The notes: generated from the letters alone by a model not told the origin. A stretch of 51,856 nt of DNA from Usnea hakonensis (GCA_013423325.1 BLJB01000133.1:1-51856), one strand, 5' to 3'; shown: positions 1 through 13,800, numbered from the stretch's first letter. Program-made: numbers and translations.

Positions 1-480
1 CCCCCCCATCCCCATCCCATTCCCAATCCCCCCCTCCCACCCCATCCCCATCCAATCCCCAATCCACCTCCCCTCCCCTTCCCCCCCCCATCCCATTCCC
101 ATCCCCATCCAATCCCCATCCCAGCCCCCCCCCCCACACCCCCCCGCGCGTGTGCACACTTCTCTCTCTAGGGGTGTGTATTTTAGCTAAGGAATAGTTT
201 TCGATGAATGAGGGATGAGACCCGTTGGGATATGTGGGAGGGGGGGGGAGGATTGGGGAGGTGTGGGGGGGGGATGATGCCTATCAAAAGATACCAGGAA
301 GTGGTATAGAGGGGTGCGTGCGGTGTCTGGGATAGGAGGTGAGGTGGGTGGGTTCGCGGATTTTTAGCCATGAGGCGTGTGAGGGGGGAGGGGGAGGAGG
401 AGGTGGAGTGGGATGGATGGTTGGCGTGGGGAGGAGGAGGAGGAGAGGAGAGGAGAGGAGAGGTTGGGTGGGGGATTGAG
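1..480. repeat. C-rich then G-rich low-complexity tract
   Basis: Bases 1-150 are almost only C, A and T in CCCCATCC-like units with C runs up to about a dozen. From about 235 to 480 the same strand becomes G-rich, with G runs and GGA/GAGAG units. No coding feature is supported: the short reading frames are proline/histidine or glycine artefacts. The units do not match the fungal telomere repeat TTAGGG/CCCTAA. The G-rich half lies beyond the 3' end of the minus-strand gene at 1400-2363. Confidence 0.8.
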
Positions 481-1399
481 GTGGAGTGACTATTCTATGG
501 AGAAAGAGTAGAGGCTATCCGCTATGTGGGTTATTGCCTGGGTGAAGGGGATGGTACTGTTATGGTGTAGTTAGTATACCTTGCTCTACAGGTGGCGATG
601 GGAAGATCTTTGGGATAGTATTCATAATTTGCAGTGTAGAGAAGCTTCTAGATGAGGAGGATATCAGGTACAATATATGGTTGGATGGATGGCTAGCTTT
701 TGGACCCTACTATCCTGTGTCTACGAGACCAGTTCTCCTACGATTCCTTCAGATATTTAGAGTCGAGATATCGAGCCACGCCTGCTGTTAAGCGCGGTAG
801 GTACCTAGACCGTTCGGTCCCCACAGTTGTCCCAACACCTCATATGCTGAAACGATGTGCTCTGCCTACATGCAACTCTCCCCGATTAGCCACCTTTTAT
901 ACAAAAGCGATAGTGAATTAGTGATGATGTCTTTTCTCAGACAGCAGTTGGTACAATTCTTTTCTCGACATGATATTTCCGATCAGGTCTGTGATATGTG
1001 ATAAGGTGCTTCATCATGAAAAGGTAAAGAACGAAAATGGCGATGGGAGAGCTTACTATGATCCTCATGGCGCTTGGATATCAGCATTTTGGCGAGTCTC
1101 AAGACAAGCTGTATCAAGAATCTGCCCAGTATCCTGTTGACTAGGTGCACTTTTGAAACTACCGGATGATGCTCAGTAGGAGTATGAAGGCAGCATGAGG
1201 AGCTGATTGGAGCCGATTGGAGCCGAGCAGCAAGGATTGGCTGATGAAGACTCGATGTAAAGGCGTGAGATCTTCTTGTCGGTCTCCACGCTGGCAGACC
1301 GCTGTGTACCGCCAGGCCTGTTCGGCACTTGCCACAATCCGATTGCTGCAATATATAGTTTGTCGGGATGAGGTTTGCTTGGTTGTCGGCGAAAAGCCG
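481..1399. other. gene-free interval, 3' flank of the phosphatase gene
   Basis: I see no supportable gene here. The open frames are short, lack recognisable motifs and overlap one another on both strands. The right part must hold the 3' untranslated region and polyadenylation signals of the minus-strand phosphatase gene. Confidence 0.5.
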
Positions 1400-2363
1400 T
1401 CACGTTTTCGTCTTCTTGAAGAATGACTCGATGGATTTCTGACCCTCGTCAAACTTTGAGCTGCTAACACCCCTAGTGCGTTTTAGACCCTTCAAGTGCT
1501 CTTTACCATTGATTTCTTTAATGATGATTTTGTATTGAAGAAGTTGGGGGCATGTATCGCCGTCGGCGTTGGATGGATCAGAAACTGGCGGCGCAGCAGT
1601 AGAGAATGCCAGCTCGTTTGTAGCGGCTGTTTCTTTCTTCAGGATTTCCAGCTCTAGGTACCCGGTGTTTGACCATCCTCCAAGATACTCAAGGGGCGTG
1701 ATGCCACCAGCGCCCACGGAGAGCCCTGGAGATAGAGTAATGCTATTTCTTGCAACAAGCTTCAGGAAACATTTCCATAGCTGAGACAGGATGATGCCAT
1801 GAGACACGACGACAATACCGCTGTTGAGCCCAAATTGTTCACCTATTATGGAGGGCACTAGATGATCTTGGAGGAAGGTCGACATTCTTAGGGCCATTGA
1901 CTCTTTCGACTCGACGTCTTTGAAATCGGGATCATCATGGTGTTGAGCTCGATGGTATTCCTTTCCTGACTTTTTGGAGTCCCTTGGACGAGCATAGAAA
2001 GGCTTCCCCTCGTAGAATCCAAATTCTTGCTCTCGTAGGATCGGAAGCGCAGTGATGTGTAATTGTGTTTCAGGTGCCGCATCGCAGCCAGGCAGGGGCT
2101 GTGCCAGGCGAATCGCAGTTGCAGTCTTCAGGGCACGCTGCAGATCAGAAGAATAGATTTTTTTGAAACGTAATCCGCTCTCGGCGAGATATTTCCCCAG
2201 ACGTTCTGCTTGAAGATTGCCGTGGATGGTCAGGGCGGAGTCTTTGATTCCCGCACTACAGAGCATTAGCAAACGGCTTCCTGATCAAAAGGATGGAGGA
2301 TTCTCACTACACTTGGGCCACATTGTCCACTGTTTCCCCATGACGTATAAGGAACAGCCTCAT
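1400..2363 (-). CDS. histidine-phosphatase (phosphoglycerate mutase-like) protein with C-terminal PIP box
   Basis: Two exons: 2363-2311 and 2255-1400. The 55-nt intron has a GTAGTG donor, a GCTAAT branch point and a GTAG acceptor. The product is 302 aa. The start codon at 2363 opens MRLFLIRHGET, the catalytic RHG motif of the histidine phosphatase superfamily. The exon junction gives VAGIKDSALT, where the family has a conserved AGSxDSxLT-like stretch. Later motifs are SSDLQRALKTA and VVVSHG, which carries the second catalytic histidine. The family removes phosphate through a phosphohistidine intermediate; the substrate here is unknown. Unusually, the last residues are QKSIESFFKKTKT (Q290 to the end), matching the PCNA-interacting consensus QxxIxxFF followed by basic residues. 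Family assignment is firm. PCNA binding is inference. Confidence 0.88.
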
Positions 2364-3672
2364 TCCAGGACGCAGCGTATCATTTGGGGGGGAGACAAGG
2401 AGTAGAAGAGTGAGATCTCACAGATGTGTACGGAGGTAGGAAGAGAACGATTAATCTTTCTTAGTGGGTGGAAAGAATTAATTACGGTAGCCGAAGTAGA
2501 CAAAGCAGCATCATCACTTTTCGGGTCAATCTTAGTCGCCAAATTAATCTAACTTTTTTTCTTTTGACCCAAACGGGTTTTAACTTTCAACGCCTCCACC
2601 ATCAACTTTGAAACTCTCATCTCTAAGTTCTCTCTTCTCTCCTTCTGCCTCGAATCCGAGTGGTAAAGAACGATGAGGTTGTACTTACTGTACTACTCTG
2701 TCAGAGAAGGTTGTCATTACTTTATTATTATCATCACCTATCAATACCACCTTGCTGCGCCCATTATCCTTGCTCTGCCTCAGTACTAGAAGCATAGTTC
2801 AACCAATAAGCATCCAAATTCTTATGGCTTCCTCTTTTGAGGCTGAGCTGTAGCGGCATTGGTCGGTCATGCCGCACGATTGAACGAAATGTCATGCATT
2901 TAGCGTCGCATTAGCCTTTCTGCTCAAGATCCCTTTGACGGGTCTCGAATGGAAATTATCAGGGGGTACGCATTCGGCGTAGTAGCCGTAGTGGCCAAAA
3001 TGTTCCTACATATTTACCTTACCTCACCTTACAAAGGTACTGTATGCCGCGGCTTACTTCAGCTGACGCCTAAGAATTACCTTACCTTACTTTAGAGACT
3101 GAGGCACGCATCGGCTTGCCTCGATGAGAAGAATAAGGTATTTTTGGAAACAACGCATGATAAGAAACATGTGCATGTATTCTCCTGCAAGCCAAAATAA
3201 TCATTTATAAAGGCTTCGTCAGAAACGGACTGTCCGAATTTCCAGGCTCAATTCCTCCCGGACCTGTCTGCCTACCGATCCCCCATCCTCAACGCTAAGA
3301 CTCGTACCTCTGATAAATATACACTCAGTGCCCTCTCCGAAATTCAATTGCTTCACTCACTTCTCCAACCAAGAATATATCTGATTGCTGGCGACAGAAC
3401 CTACCAATCCACTTCATTTGTCGAGAAACGCTTGCTTCGTCTACCTTCTGCCCTGTGTATATTCATGCGATATTCAAATCTTTCTCTCTGAGCTTCTTTT
3501 GTTCTATAGCAAGCGCTCTTACATACAACTTCTTAGGAGCCGCCATTGCCTCTACCGTCCCTTCATATCTCCCACTGAGCAGCACCATTGTATTTTTACT
3601 GCAACTGCGTTGTAGGACTTTTCCGACTACGCTTTTCCACACAGCCTTGATCGAAGTTTGTTGGATTTCACA
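2364..3672. promoter_or_regulatory. divergent promoter region between phosphatase and ppo genes
   Basis: No gene is visible in 1.3 kb. The interval separates two divergent starts, so it must carry both promoters. TACCTTACCT-type pentamer repeats occur near 3015-3035 and 3076-3092. A TGATAAATATA stretch near 3311 and a pyrimidine-rich leader from about 3340 to 3670 look like core promoter and 5' UTR of the plus-strand oxygenase gene. Boundaries are approximate. Confidence 0.5.
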
Positions 3673-6600
3673 ATGGCAGCCAACGAATCACAATTGCCCG
3701 CCACGCCTCCGGAGCAGCATGTCACCTCGCGTGAGAGGGTCGAAGAAACCTTTCGATCCCTGGGAAGCGTGATACAAGCCTCGGCGGCACCATTGCCCAC
3801 CAAGACTGGAGATGGTTCTTACATTCCAAACACGAACCCCACTGGGCTCCTGGACGCTTTGGATCATTTACGGCCTGGCGACATCAAGACCTTGATAGAG
3901 CAGACCAAGTCCACATTGACAGGTGATCCTGTGAATGACAAGACTTACTTGATGGAAAGGCTTTTGAAGCTTGCAAGCGAGCTTCCCGCTAATAACAAAG
4001 AGGCCAGTGTACTCAACAATTCGATTGTCCAGCAGTTGTACGACAACCTTCAGCATCCTCCAGTGTCACAACTTGGCGAAGAATACAGGTACAGAGCCGC
4101 TGATGGTTCTTCCAACAACATCCTGGCCCCTCAGATTGGAGCTGCAGGTAACCATTACGCCCGGAGTGTGCGTCCACAAACCATGCAAATGGCAGACCTT
4201 CCAGAACCCGAAGATTTGTTCGACAATCTCATGGCTCGAGGCACGTTCAAGCCCCATCCTGCTAAGCTCTCTAGCATGCTTTTCAATCTTGCCTCCATCA
4301 TCATACATGATCTATTTCGCACAGACCGTTACGACCAGACGAAGACGAACACGTCTTCATATCTGGACTTGGCACCTCTCTATGGTTGCAATGAAACCGA
4401 ACAGCACGCCATGCGCACTTTCAAAGACGGAAAAATCAAGCCCGACTGTTTTAGCAGTAAACGCGTTTTAGGGTTCCCACCTGGAGTTGGCGCCATGCTC
4501 ATCATGTTCAATCGCTTCCACAACTATGTCGTCGACCAGCTTGCGTTGATCAACGAAAAAGGCAGATTCACAAAACCCACAAATGATGCAGACAAGACAG
4601 CCTACACCAAATACGATAATGATCTTTTCCAGACTGCTCGTCTCATCAATTGTGGTCTCTACGCCAACATCATTCTGAAAGACTATGTAAGAACAATTTT
4701 GAACCTCAACAGGACCGACAGTGACTGGGATCTTGACCCTCGAACAGCCACGCTTACTGGACCTACTGCGAATGGTACTCCTGGAAATCAAGTCTCGGCA
4801 GAGTTCAACCTTGTCTATCGATGGCACGCATGCGTCTCACAGAACGATGAGGAGTGGACCCAAAAATTTTCTTCAGAATTATTTCCCAACCAAGACCCAA
4901 GCCAAATCACTCAGACGGAATTCCTCATCGGGGTTGGCATGTGGGAATCTCATCTGTCTTCTGATCCCCTGAAACGCCCGTTCGCCGATATCCAGCGCTC
5001 CGCAGATGGGTCTCTGGATGACGATGCGCTTGTCAAGATTCTCGCCGACTCAACCCAAGATGTGGCTGGCGCATTCGGCGCGACAAATGTTCCTACCATC
5101 CTCAAAGCCGTCGAAGTCCTTGGTATCAAACAAGCACGCTCGTGGAATTTGGCTACCCTCAACGAGTTTCGAACTTTCTTTAATCTAAAGAAGCACGAGT
5201 CCTTCGAAAGTATTAACAGCGATCCCAAGGTTGCCGATGCGCTCAAACATTTCTATGATCATCCTGACCTCGTGGAATTATACCCCGGTCTGGTAGTCGA
5301 AGAGGCTAAATATCTGACTGGAGACGAAGCTGGTAGCGGCCTTTGCACTGACTATACTATCTCCAGGGCCGTACTCTCTGACGCTGTGGCGCTTATACGT
5401 GGAGATAGGTTTTACAACGTTGATTATACTCCCAATAATCTGACCAATTGGGGTTTCAACGAGGTGTCATCGGCTTTGCCAGTGGACCACGGGCATGTGA
5501 TTTACAAGCTATTCTTGAGAGCTTTCCCAAAGCACTTCCAACCAAACTCGATTTACGCACATTATCCCTTTGTGATTCCGTCAGAGAACCGTGTCATTCT
5601 GACCAAACTTGAACAAGTGGACAAATACGACTTTTCAAGACCAGCTCGCATTCAACAGCCAACGCCAATCACATCATACGCTGCTTGCAAATCCACACTT
5701 GAGAACCAGGAAAGCTTCAAAGTCACATGGGGCAAGGCAATCGAATTTCTCATGCACAACAGTGGTAGAGAATTTGGAGCTGACTTCATGCTCTCTGGCG
5801 ATGCGCATGCAAATGCCAATTCACGCAAAGTGATGGGTGCTGCCCTGTACCGCGACAAGTGGGAGAACGAGGTCAAGTCCTTTTACGAGAACATAACACT
5901 ACAGCTTCTCCGCGACAAATCCTACCAGGTTTCTGGGGCAAATCAAGTCGACATCGTTAGAGATGTGGGCAACCTAGCTCAGGTGCACTTCTCTGCGGAG
6001 GTGGGTTCATATCTAGCCATGTTACTCTGCGGACAAGCTGACAGATACATCAGGTCTTTTGTCTTCCGCTGAAGACGGAGAAGAATCCGACAGGGGTATA
6101 TAGTGAAAGCCAACTTTATAGCATCATGGCTCTAGTGTTCACCTGCATATTCTTCGATGCAGATCCGGCCAACAGCTTTGCTCTCCGACAAGCCGCACGC
6201 ACCCTTACTCAGGAGCTCGGTGAGATCATGGAAACGCTGAACATACCCGAAGCCAATGAACCAGCTATCATCCACGCCCTCCTCGGCCTCTTTCACAAGC
6301 ACAGCGCACTAAGTGAATATGGCCAGCACATGATTCACCAATTGTTCAAGAGCGGCCTTTCATCCAAAGACATCATCTGGTCTCAAATTTTGCCTACTGC
6401 TGGTGGTATGATTGCCAACCAAGCTCAGTTGTTCGCCCAAAACCTTGACTTCTACCTCGCACCCGAAAACGCTGATCATCTAAAAGAGATCAACAGACTA
6501 GCTAAGCTCGACACTGTGGAAGCCGATGACTTGATCCTTGGCTACTTCTTGGAAGGTAGTAGGTTGAGAGCTACAGTTGGGCTGTATCGCGATGTGGCAA

Positions 6601-6998
6601 AAGAGGAAACCATCCCGGACGGTGACAGACTGGTTCAGGTGAATCCTGGTGAGCAGGTTTTTGTAGACTGTGTCACAGCTTCTCAAGATCCAATCGCATT
6701 TCCAGAGCCGCAGACTGTCAAACCCGACAGACCACGGGACTCATATATCCACTATGGCCAGGGGCCACATCAATGTTTGGGATACGGAGTCAGCAAGCTA
6801 GCTATGATGACGATGTTGAAGACGGTGGGCAAGCTCGACAACCTGAGGAGGGCACCAGGGGTCCAGGGAACAATCAAGAAGATTGCTGGCCCAGGGGGTA
6901 TTACCTTGTATATGACTGCGGATCACTCGAGATACTTTCCTTTCCCTACTACGATGAAGGTGCGGTGGGATGGAGATCTACCGCCCGTGGAAGGGTAA
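3673..6998 (+). CDS. ppo: Psi-producing oxygenase (linoleate diol synthase-type dioxygenase/P450 fusion)
   Basis: Two exons, 3673-6000 and 6054-6998. The 53-nt intron starts GTGGGT and has a GCTGAC branch point. The product is 1090 aa, the usual length for PpoA. The N-terminal half is a haem peroxidase-like fatty-acid dioxygenase with distal His212 (IIHDLF) and Tyr382/proximal His385 in YRWH. The C-terminal half is a P450 with the haem-thiolate Cys1017 in GPHQCLG. An ANxxQ motif (Asn898, Gln901) is the I-helix signature reported for 5,8- and 7,8-linoleate diol synthases. In known enzymes the first domain makes an 8R-hydroperoxide of linoleic acid and the second isomerises it to a diol, producing oxylipins that control sporulation. 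Retention of both haem ligands argues for a complete diol synthase rather than a PpoC-like enzyme, which lacks the cysteine. The precise diol is not predictable. Confidence 0.95.
6001..6053 (+). other. ppo intron
   Basis: This GT-AG intron sits at the dioxygenase/P450 linker. Splicing it restores ...SAEVFCLPLKTEKNPTG, a conserved linker segment in Ppo proteins. Left unspliced, the frame stops at 6070. Confidence 0.85.
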
Positions 6999-7879
6999 TC
7001 GGACTGGTAACTCACCCGAAGGAGAATTTATGAATCTATGAGCTTATGTACGAGTACGTCTGGCGATTGGAAGAGCTCTTGTCTGCTAGACGATTGTATT
7101 ATATCGCAGGATAATGGGAGGACAGCGGGGCTGTGAGGGTCTGTGTCCCTTTCCTCTTGTAATAAAAAGCGATCTGAACTATGTATCGTAGCATTATGGC
7201 TTTGAATAGTTTTCGAATTTTCTGAATCAATTTCTCCTCTGTACATTGGTCCGGACTGTAGGAAATCAAAATGTACCTAAGGTAGGGCAGCACACTGGGC
7301 GTAATCCTTTTTCGGCTAGCGTTATACATCGGAGTATCGAAACTTTGATCCGGGCATTTTATTACTTCACTTCGCGGTTCTACTCGTTACTGCAAACTCT
7401 TCCAAGCTCCATACCCTCAGACGCACCTCACCTTCTTTATCACACCCATCACACTACTCTCAGTTATCAGGAAGCATTTTACAACCTCACCGATCCACCA
7501 CTACACCCAAGCTGGCGACCTGCACCGCCAAGCTTTCTTCCACTTACCACCGGCTTCCGCCTTTCCATCCTACCTGCCTAGCCTTCAACACGTTCTTTTT
7601 GACCTTTGGATGTTACTACGGACTCTAGTCTTCCAACGTCTCGTAACACTTCCAGGAGAAGAGTCTCAACAATAATCAAGGTTACACCCATAAACATCCT
7701 GCACTACTGACAAGATAGGAACAACGCCCTCGATATCTCTCAAACAAACCTCTCACTCCCTTCTCTATCACGTATCATACCATCAGAACTGACCCCAGCA
7801 CCTCGATTTCACTTATTGAGGGTCTGGGAATCGGCTCCGAACCTACCTATGAGTGTTTTACACTCATCCAGCTGTCACG
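6999..7879. promoter_or_regulatory. intergenic region and leader of the HECT ligase gene
   Basis: There is no supportable gene here. The first part is the 3' flank of ppo. From about 7370 to 7860 the plus strand is strongly pyrimidine-rich (CTTCC, CACCTC runs), typical of a long fungal 5' UTR. A frame at 7246-7581 has no family motif and is probably non-coding leader. Confidence 0.45.
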
Positions 7880-10800
7880 ATGGGGCGAATCAAGAAGGAA
7901 GCGGGCCCAAAGCATGATGAGACTTTGGTAGGGCTATGATTGCATATTTATCATGGAAACGTTTTGATACGATATACTAACGTGGTTGATACATAGTCTC
8001 CCGCTATAGCGGCATTTGTCAGTAAAGCAACCACTCTTCCAATATCTCAGCTACCCGGCCATTTCAAAAGTTTTCCTATTCGATGGGCGTTTCCAAAAGG
8101 CGATGTCTACCACTGGATTCCTCTCTTCAACCGATTCGATCACATACTTGAGCAATTCGTCCAAGAGTACGGCCTCAACGTCGGACCTCAGCTACGGCCC
8201 TTTGGGTGCGGGTTGTTGCTGAAAGGCGTTGCAGAAGAGAACGAAGCTCCAAATGTTACATCTACTAGTGAATCAGAGCTCAACACATTGGGCTTCGGAC
8301 CAGACGGAGATCGGCAACTCGTGGAGGACATTCTAAACTTTTCGCGCAAGTTGCTGGAAAATTGTGGCAACCGGAGTTTATATGCCAGCAGCGACCGCCT
8401 AGGAGACCTTCTCAATACCACTAGTCTCTCTTTACTCTCGGCCACTCTTCAACTCGCAGCGCGTCTTGCCCATCGCTATTACGCATCGCGGCAAAAAGGA
8501 GCACAGACTAGCCAACACTTGAACAACAGCCTGCTACAACTACATTACAACATTGATCTCGAGAAGATGCAAAAGCTAGCGAATCCTTTCGCAAAGTCAT
8601 CGTCATCGAACCCTACGATTGCCAACCCAGCAACACCCACCGTGAAAGGTAAAGAAAAGGCACATGGCTCCAAGGCAACGTCACCTGCTTCGGTCAATGC
8701 CAACGACTTGTCGGCTTTGACTCGCGACGTGAGGACCACGACAACTGGGCCAGCAGAGAATGCTACGACTTCGGGAAAGATAGCATACCACACTTCGAGC
8801 TGGGAAGACTGGGGTTCAGTCCTCTTGACCTACTACCAGTCAGCTTCGACACCGAAAGACGACCAGAAGCTGCCTCCGACTCCTAACGCTGTAAGACGGC
8901 CATCAGGCTTGTCTAGGCCTAGCCAATTGTCAAGTTCTGACGATTTTCCTGAAATAGCTGGATCTCCAACCAATGCAAAATCTGACGAGCCCACGGTTGG
9001 AGGAATGCGTCAACTGGAAATCACATACTCCCAGATGACTTCGATGCAGATGGAGGACGTGTTGAAGGATGGGCTGCAAAGCCTCCCCAAAGACTCACAC
9101 TACGAGCTCCTGACCCGGGCCAGGAATGCCAAGGCTATTGCTACCTCTGTTACGATGCGACAGGAACTTGTCAAGATACGCTTGCTAGCAATCACGAATC
9201 TAGCATACATATACCCCGATGTCATGTTTCAACAGAAGATACTGCAGCAGGACTCGGATCAACCTCGACGATTCCAAATTGCTTACCAGCTTGCGGATTT
9301 GGTGCATCCACCTGGAAATGGAGAGTCGGGTATTCCACTCAAGCTGCAGACAGTAGCTCTTGGAACTCTGGAAGCACTTGCCAAGCAGAAGACAAAAGCA
9401 CCTGACGTTTGTGCCGCTCTGAACGTTAACGTTAATCATGGGGTGCTATTTTATCTTTTACGCAAAGCTGTGGCCGAGATGGCAAGCGAAGATCTGGAGT
9501 CCGAGGAGAGCGAAGAACGTCGCGAAGCTGTTTTCTCATTACTCGAATGCTTGCCGTCATCCGCGCCTAGGACAGGAGAAAATCTGATCACTGCGGGCCT
9601 GCTTGATATACTTATAGAGATCCTCAGTCTCCGGACCAATAAAGCAGAGCGTAGTCAGCCCAAAATCCTGAACTTCCTGAACGCAATTGTTTATACTGTG
9701 CGGGACGCTCTACAGTCCATCGCCAACTCAAAAGGTCTAGACACAATCTCAGACTTGATTGCCTACGAGGTTCATTCGTCCTTAGCAAGTGCGAACAAAG
9801 GGGAAGGTCTAGATCCAGATTACCGCAGCCGTGCAGTCGACTATCAGACTCCTTTTTTTCAGCAGCAAACTCTGCGAATGTTGTTTAAGCTCATAAATCA
9901 TTTGATGGCCAATAGCCCCGCCAATTTTGACAGACTGCTTAGAAATCTTATAGACTCTCCTCAACTCCTGGCTGGACTCAAAGTTGTTATCGCCAACCCC
10001 AAAGTCTTTGGGTCGAGCATCTGGAGCGGAGCTATTAACATTATGAGTAGCTTTATACACAACGAGCCCACGAGCTATGCCGTCATCTCCGAGGCAGGAC
10101 TCAGTAGCGGACTGCTCGACACCATCACGCTGAGTTCAAAACCGCAAGGTCCCATGACAATTTATGAGCTTTTCATCAGTAAAGACGAAGTCTTCAGGCA
10201 AGGAGTCGCACAGGCAAATGCTGGTGGCATTGCGAAATATATGGCCGATGATCACTGCAAGACATTACGGCAGGCCATCTATCCCACAACGCATCAGATC
10301 CTCCCAGCTTCAGACTCAATCACTGCTGTGCCTCAGGCTTTTGGTGCAATCTGCCTTCATAATACTGGCTTGGAATTATTCCAGAAGTCTGGAGCTATCG
10401 ATAGCTTCTTCAGGATCTTTGAAAGCGATGACCACATCAAAGTAATGCTATCTCCTACGGAACCAGAGTTGCTGAGGATGCTAGGCAATTCTTTCGATGA
10501 ACTCGTGAGACATCATCCCACTCTGAAAATGGCCGTCGTCATCAACATCATGACTATGATTGAGCGTGTAGGGCAAATGTGCAAGTCGCGTGCAAAGACT
10601 AAGGGTTGTGGAGCTACACTCTGGCTCCAAGCTGAGGACGGAAAAATTGTGCCTGCGGGCGAGCGCGTCGGCACATGGACAAGCAATATCAAGACGCCAG
10701 AGCTGGAAAATGACGACGATGTAGTGATGGGTGGAGCGTCTCCCGTTCATGGCGAACCTTCGGATACAGCAATTCTTGACCCTGAAGCAATTGATGAGAT

Positions 10801-13800
10801 GGACGAAGAGAGCGGCCCTAGTACCGCTCAACGCATCGAGGTCGTCATGAGGTTCCTCGAAGGCTTCTTCGAGAACTCCTCGCTTTGCTCCTTTTTTGTT
10901 GAAGCGAATGGCGCAAGTCTCGTCATTGGCCTCGCAACGTTGCCAAGCCTTCCCTTTGACTTCAACATGCAGAAAGGGGGTGATCAGGTCAGTAAAGTCG
11001 TTCACATCATGGCCGAGCAGAAGCCTCATCTCATTCTCCCTACTTTGCTCCAATGCATACAGAAGACCCTGGATGATTTGCAACCTTTATACGGCTACAC
11101 TGGGGAAGACGCGTTCTTCTCTGAGTTCACAGCAGTGACAGAAGGGTCCCCGAAAGATCCAAGAGAAGGTCCTTATGCTTCTATTGGGACTATGGTTCTC
11201 AAGTCTCTCGTAAATGTCCACACATTGACATGCATTTTGTCCGAGGTGTTCTCAGCGCCTATCTTTGGTTCTCGATCAAGCCATACACCTTTCAGTCAGG
11301 TCAATCTTGCAGATATGTATCGAAACGTAGTGAAGAGCTTGGGTTTATTGCACCGAGTATGCGTGTGGGAAGAAATCTTACTACTTAAAAGACTTCCCGA
11401 TTCATGGAAGATGGGTACAAATTTCAAAGGTTTCGGCATGGGAAGTGAAGAGGCAGATGCGGTTTTTGGTTTCCTCAATAATGGAATCGAGACCCATGGG
11501 GATCTCGATACGATCTCAGCTCCTTCCCGTGGCACAACATCAGGCTTACAGAGCAGCATCGCTCGCCTCTCCAATTCAAGGAAGCCAAAGTCACCATCAA
11601 TGGTAAAAGACGAGAAGACTGCACATTTTAAGAATGTGAGAAGTTTGCGCTACGTATTAAGTCAGATACCGTCTGCGGTCGTCCAATTTTTTCAAAATCT
11701 TGGCAAGTCTTTGGTGGCCAAGAGACGACCGGAGCCTTACGCTCGACAAAACGCCTACATGGTTGCCGAAGCAATGTCAAATGCCAGCCTCGAGCAACTG
11801 CGCTACGAGCCAGCAAGAAATTCGCCCTGTGCTGAGGACCGTTATGCTTACTGGGTCGTCGTTCTGACTTCGGTGTCGACATTGATTATCGAAGGTATGT
11901 TCAATGCTTGCGATGGGTAAAAATAATATATTAACAGTTGTCCAGGTTCTCCCACTGATCGTCCATCGTCCCAAGTCCTTACCCTTCTACTACAAGCTTT
12001 CAAAAACGATGGAGGCTTGGAAGCTTTCAAGGAGGTGCTCGGGACTTTTTTTGAGGCAGCGAAGACTGTCATCAAAAGCACAGATGAGACGGATCGTAAA
12101 GCTAGAATAATACCGATTGCAGGTGGGATCAGGATCATACTAAGTTTCTTCGCCCAAATCACTATGTCCAAATCAATCAAGGAGTCAAATCAAACACACG
12201 CTATTACTTCAAATGAGCGCGATCGAGGACAACTGACCTATTTCTTACCCTCACAGTTTCTCGTGGAGCTCCGTACGACTATCCTCCCTGTTGTCAAGAC
12301 TATGTGGGACTCCGACTTCGTGGACAAAGCAGATGTTTCTATCATTAAATGCTTGATCGAGATTCTCCGAACCATCCTTGAAGGCAGTGATGAGCAGGAG
12401 GCATTCAAGCGTGGGGACCAACAACCAACTCCCCGCAAAGCTCCTTTCAAGATCTTCAACATCCATAGCGACAAGATACGGTCTCTGACGGAACTTGGCT
12501 ATGATCCTGATATTGTCCAAGAGGCTTTATACCGATGCCAAAATATACAGGCACCCGCTATTGAGTATTGCCAAGCTTTGAAAAACTTTCCAGGAGCATC
12601 GAGAAACCCAATCCCAGACTATGACCAAGAAAAAGCGCGGCGACCAGTGCCTACGAATGCTCACCAATCAGATTCCGGGGCTAGCCTACCTGACCTAGAA
12701 CCAGCTGCGCATTTCGAAGGGAATGAAGCTAGAGAACAACACATTGCGGGATCTGAGTCGAATCCTGACACTCCGAACGCAATCCTGGCTCAAGCAGGCA
12801 GTAGAACGACCTCGCAAGACCAGTCTCAGGCGCAAATGCCAGCAGCTCCAACGGCTGAACGTCCTACTGGTCATCCCACAGCAGCACAAGGCGATGCCCA
12901 CGTTGAGGTTGAGGAAGCGGACGGATCAGACCCCAGTACCAGCGTTAGAGTGCCACCGCCCCCAGCACCGGGCGTCCCACCTGAGACTGACGGCAATTGG
13001 AACGATAACATGGCCATGAGTATTGATAGTCTGCCGAGTATCCTTTCAGAAATACCTGGAAGGCCTAATTCGCATGAGATACCCGAGCGTGGAGGAACGA
13101 TAACAGATGCTCAGAGATCTGGTGAACAATTTGAATTGAAATCGCGGGCGCCGGAGTCACCCAAAACACCAAAAATTGTGACGGTCAACGATCTTGATGA
13201 TGGACGCGCTACAGTCCGAGAGAATCTCATTGACAGAGCACTTGATGTGCTTAATGTTCATGATGATGTCACTTTTGAACTTGCCGATTTGATCCAAGCC
13301 GCTGCGCTCAAGTCGTTGGATGCGAAGCAGTTGCGCAGCGAAATTGGCGAGACATTGGTACAGTCTCTAATATCTGTTCAAATGGAGGAAGACTTCCGAC
13401 CTGTCGGTAAGAGAATTGCATCGTACGCCAATCTGCTGGCCTTGGTCCTGCAAGAAAAAGAGTTCTTCGAAGCGACGACAGAAGTTCTTATCGAAAATCT
13501 CGGGCAGCTTATGGGTTTCATAAAGATCTACCCTGATCCCCCTGAGCAAGCGTCTCCTTGGATTGGCCAAATCTTACTAGTCATCGAAAAGATTCTAGCA
13601 GAAGACGTACAGCCATCGAAGATTGAATGGTCTCCTCCAGCTAATGGAGAGATCCCTAAAGACGTCGTAACTGAGATGCCGCCAGCATTAGTCTCTTATG
13701 ATGCGAAGCTCCAGCTGTTCGAAGCACTAGATGGAATTCTGCTTGGAATTGGAAGGGATGAATCTCTTGCACTCTCCGTAGTCCGTGTCCTGGTTATTTT

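Noticed and set aside
1..150. Telomere or subtelomeric repeat
   Set aside because: Units are CCCCATCC-like and irregular, not CCCTAA/TTAGGG.
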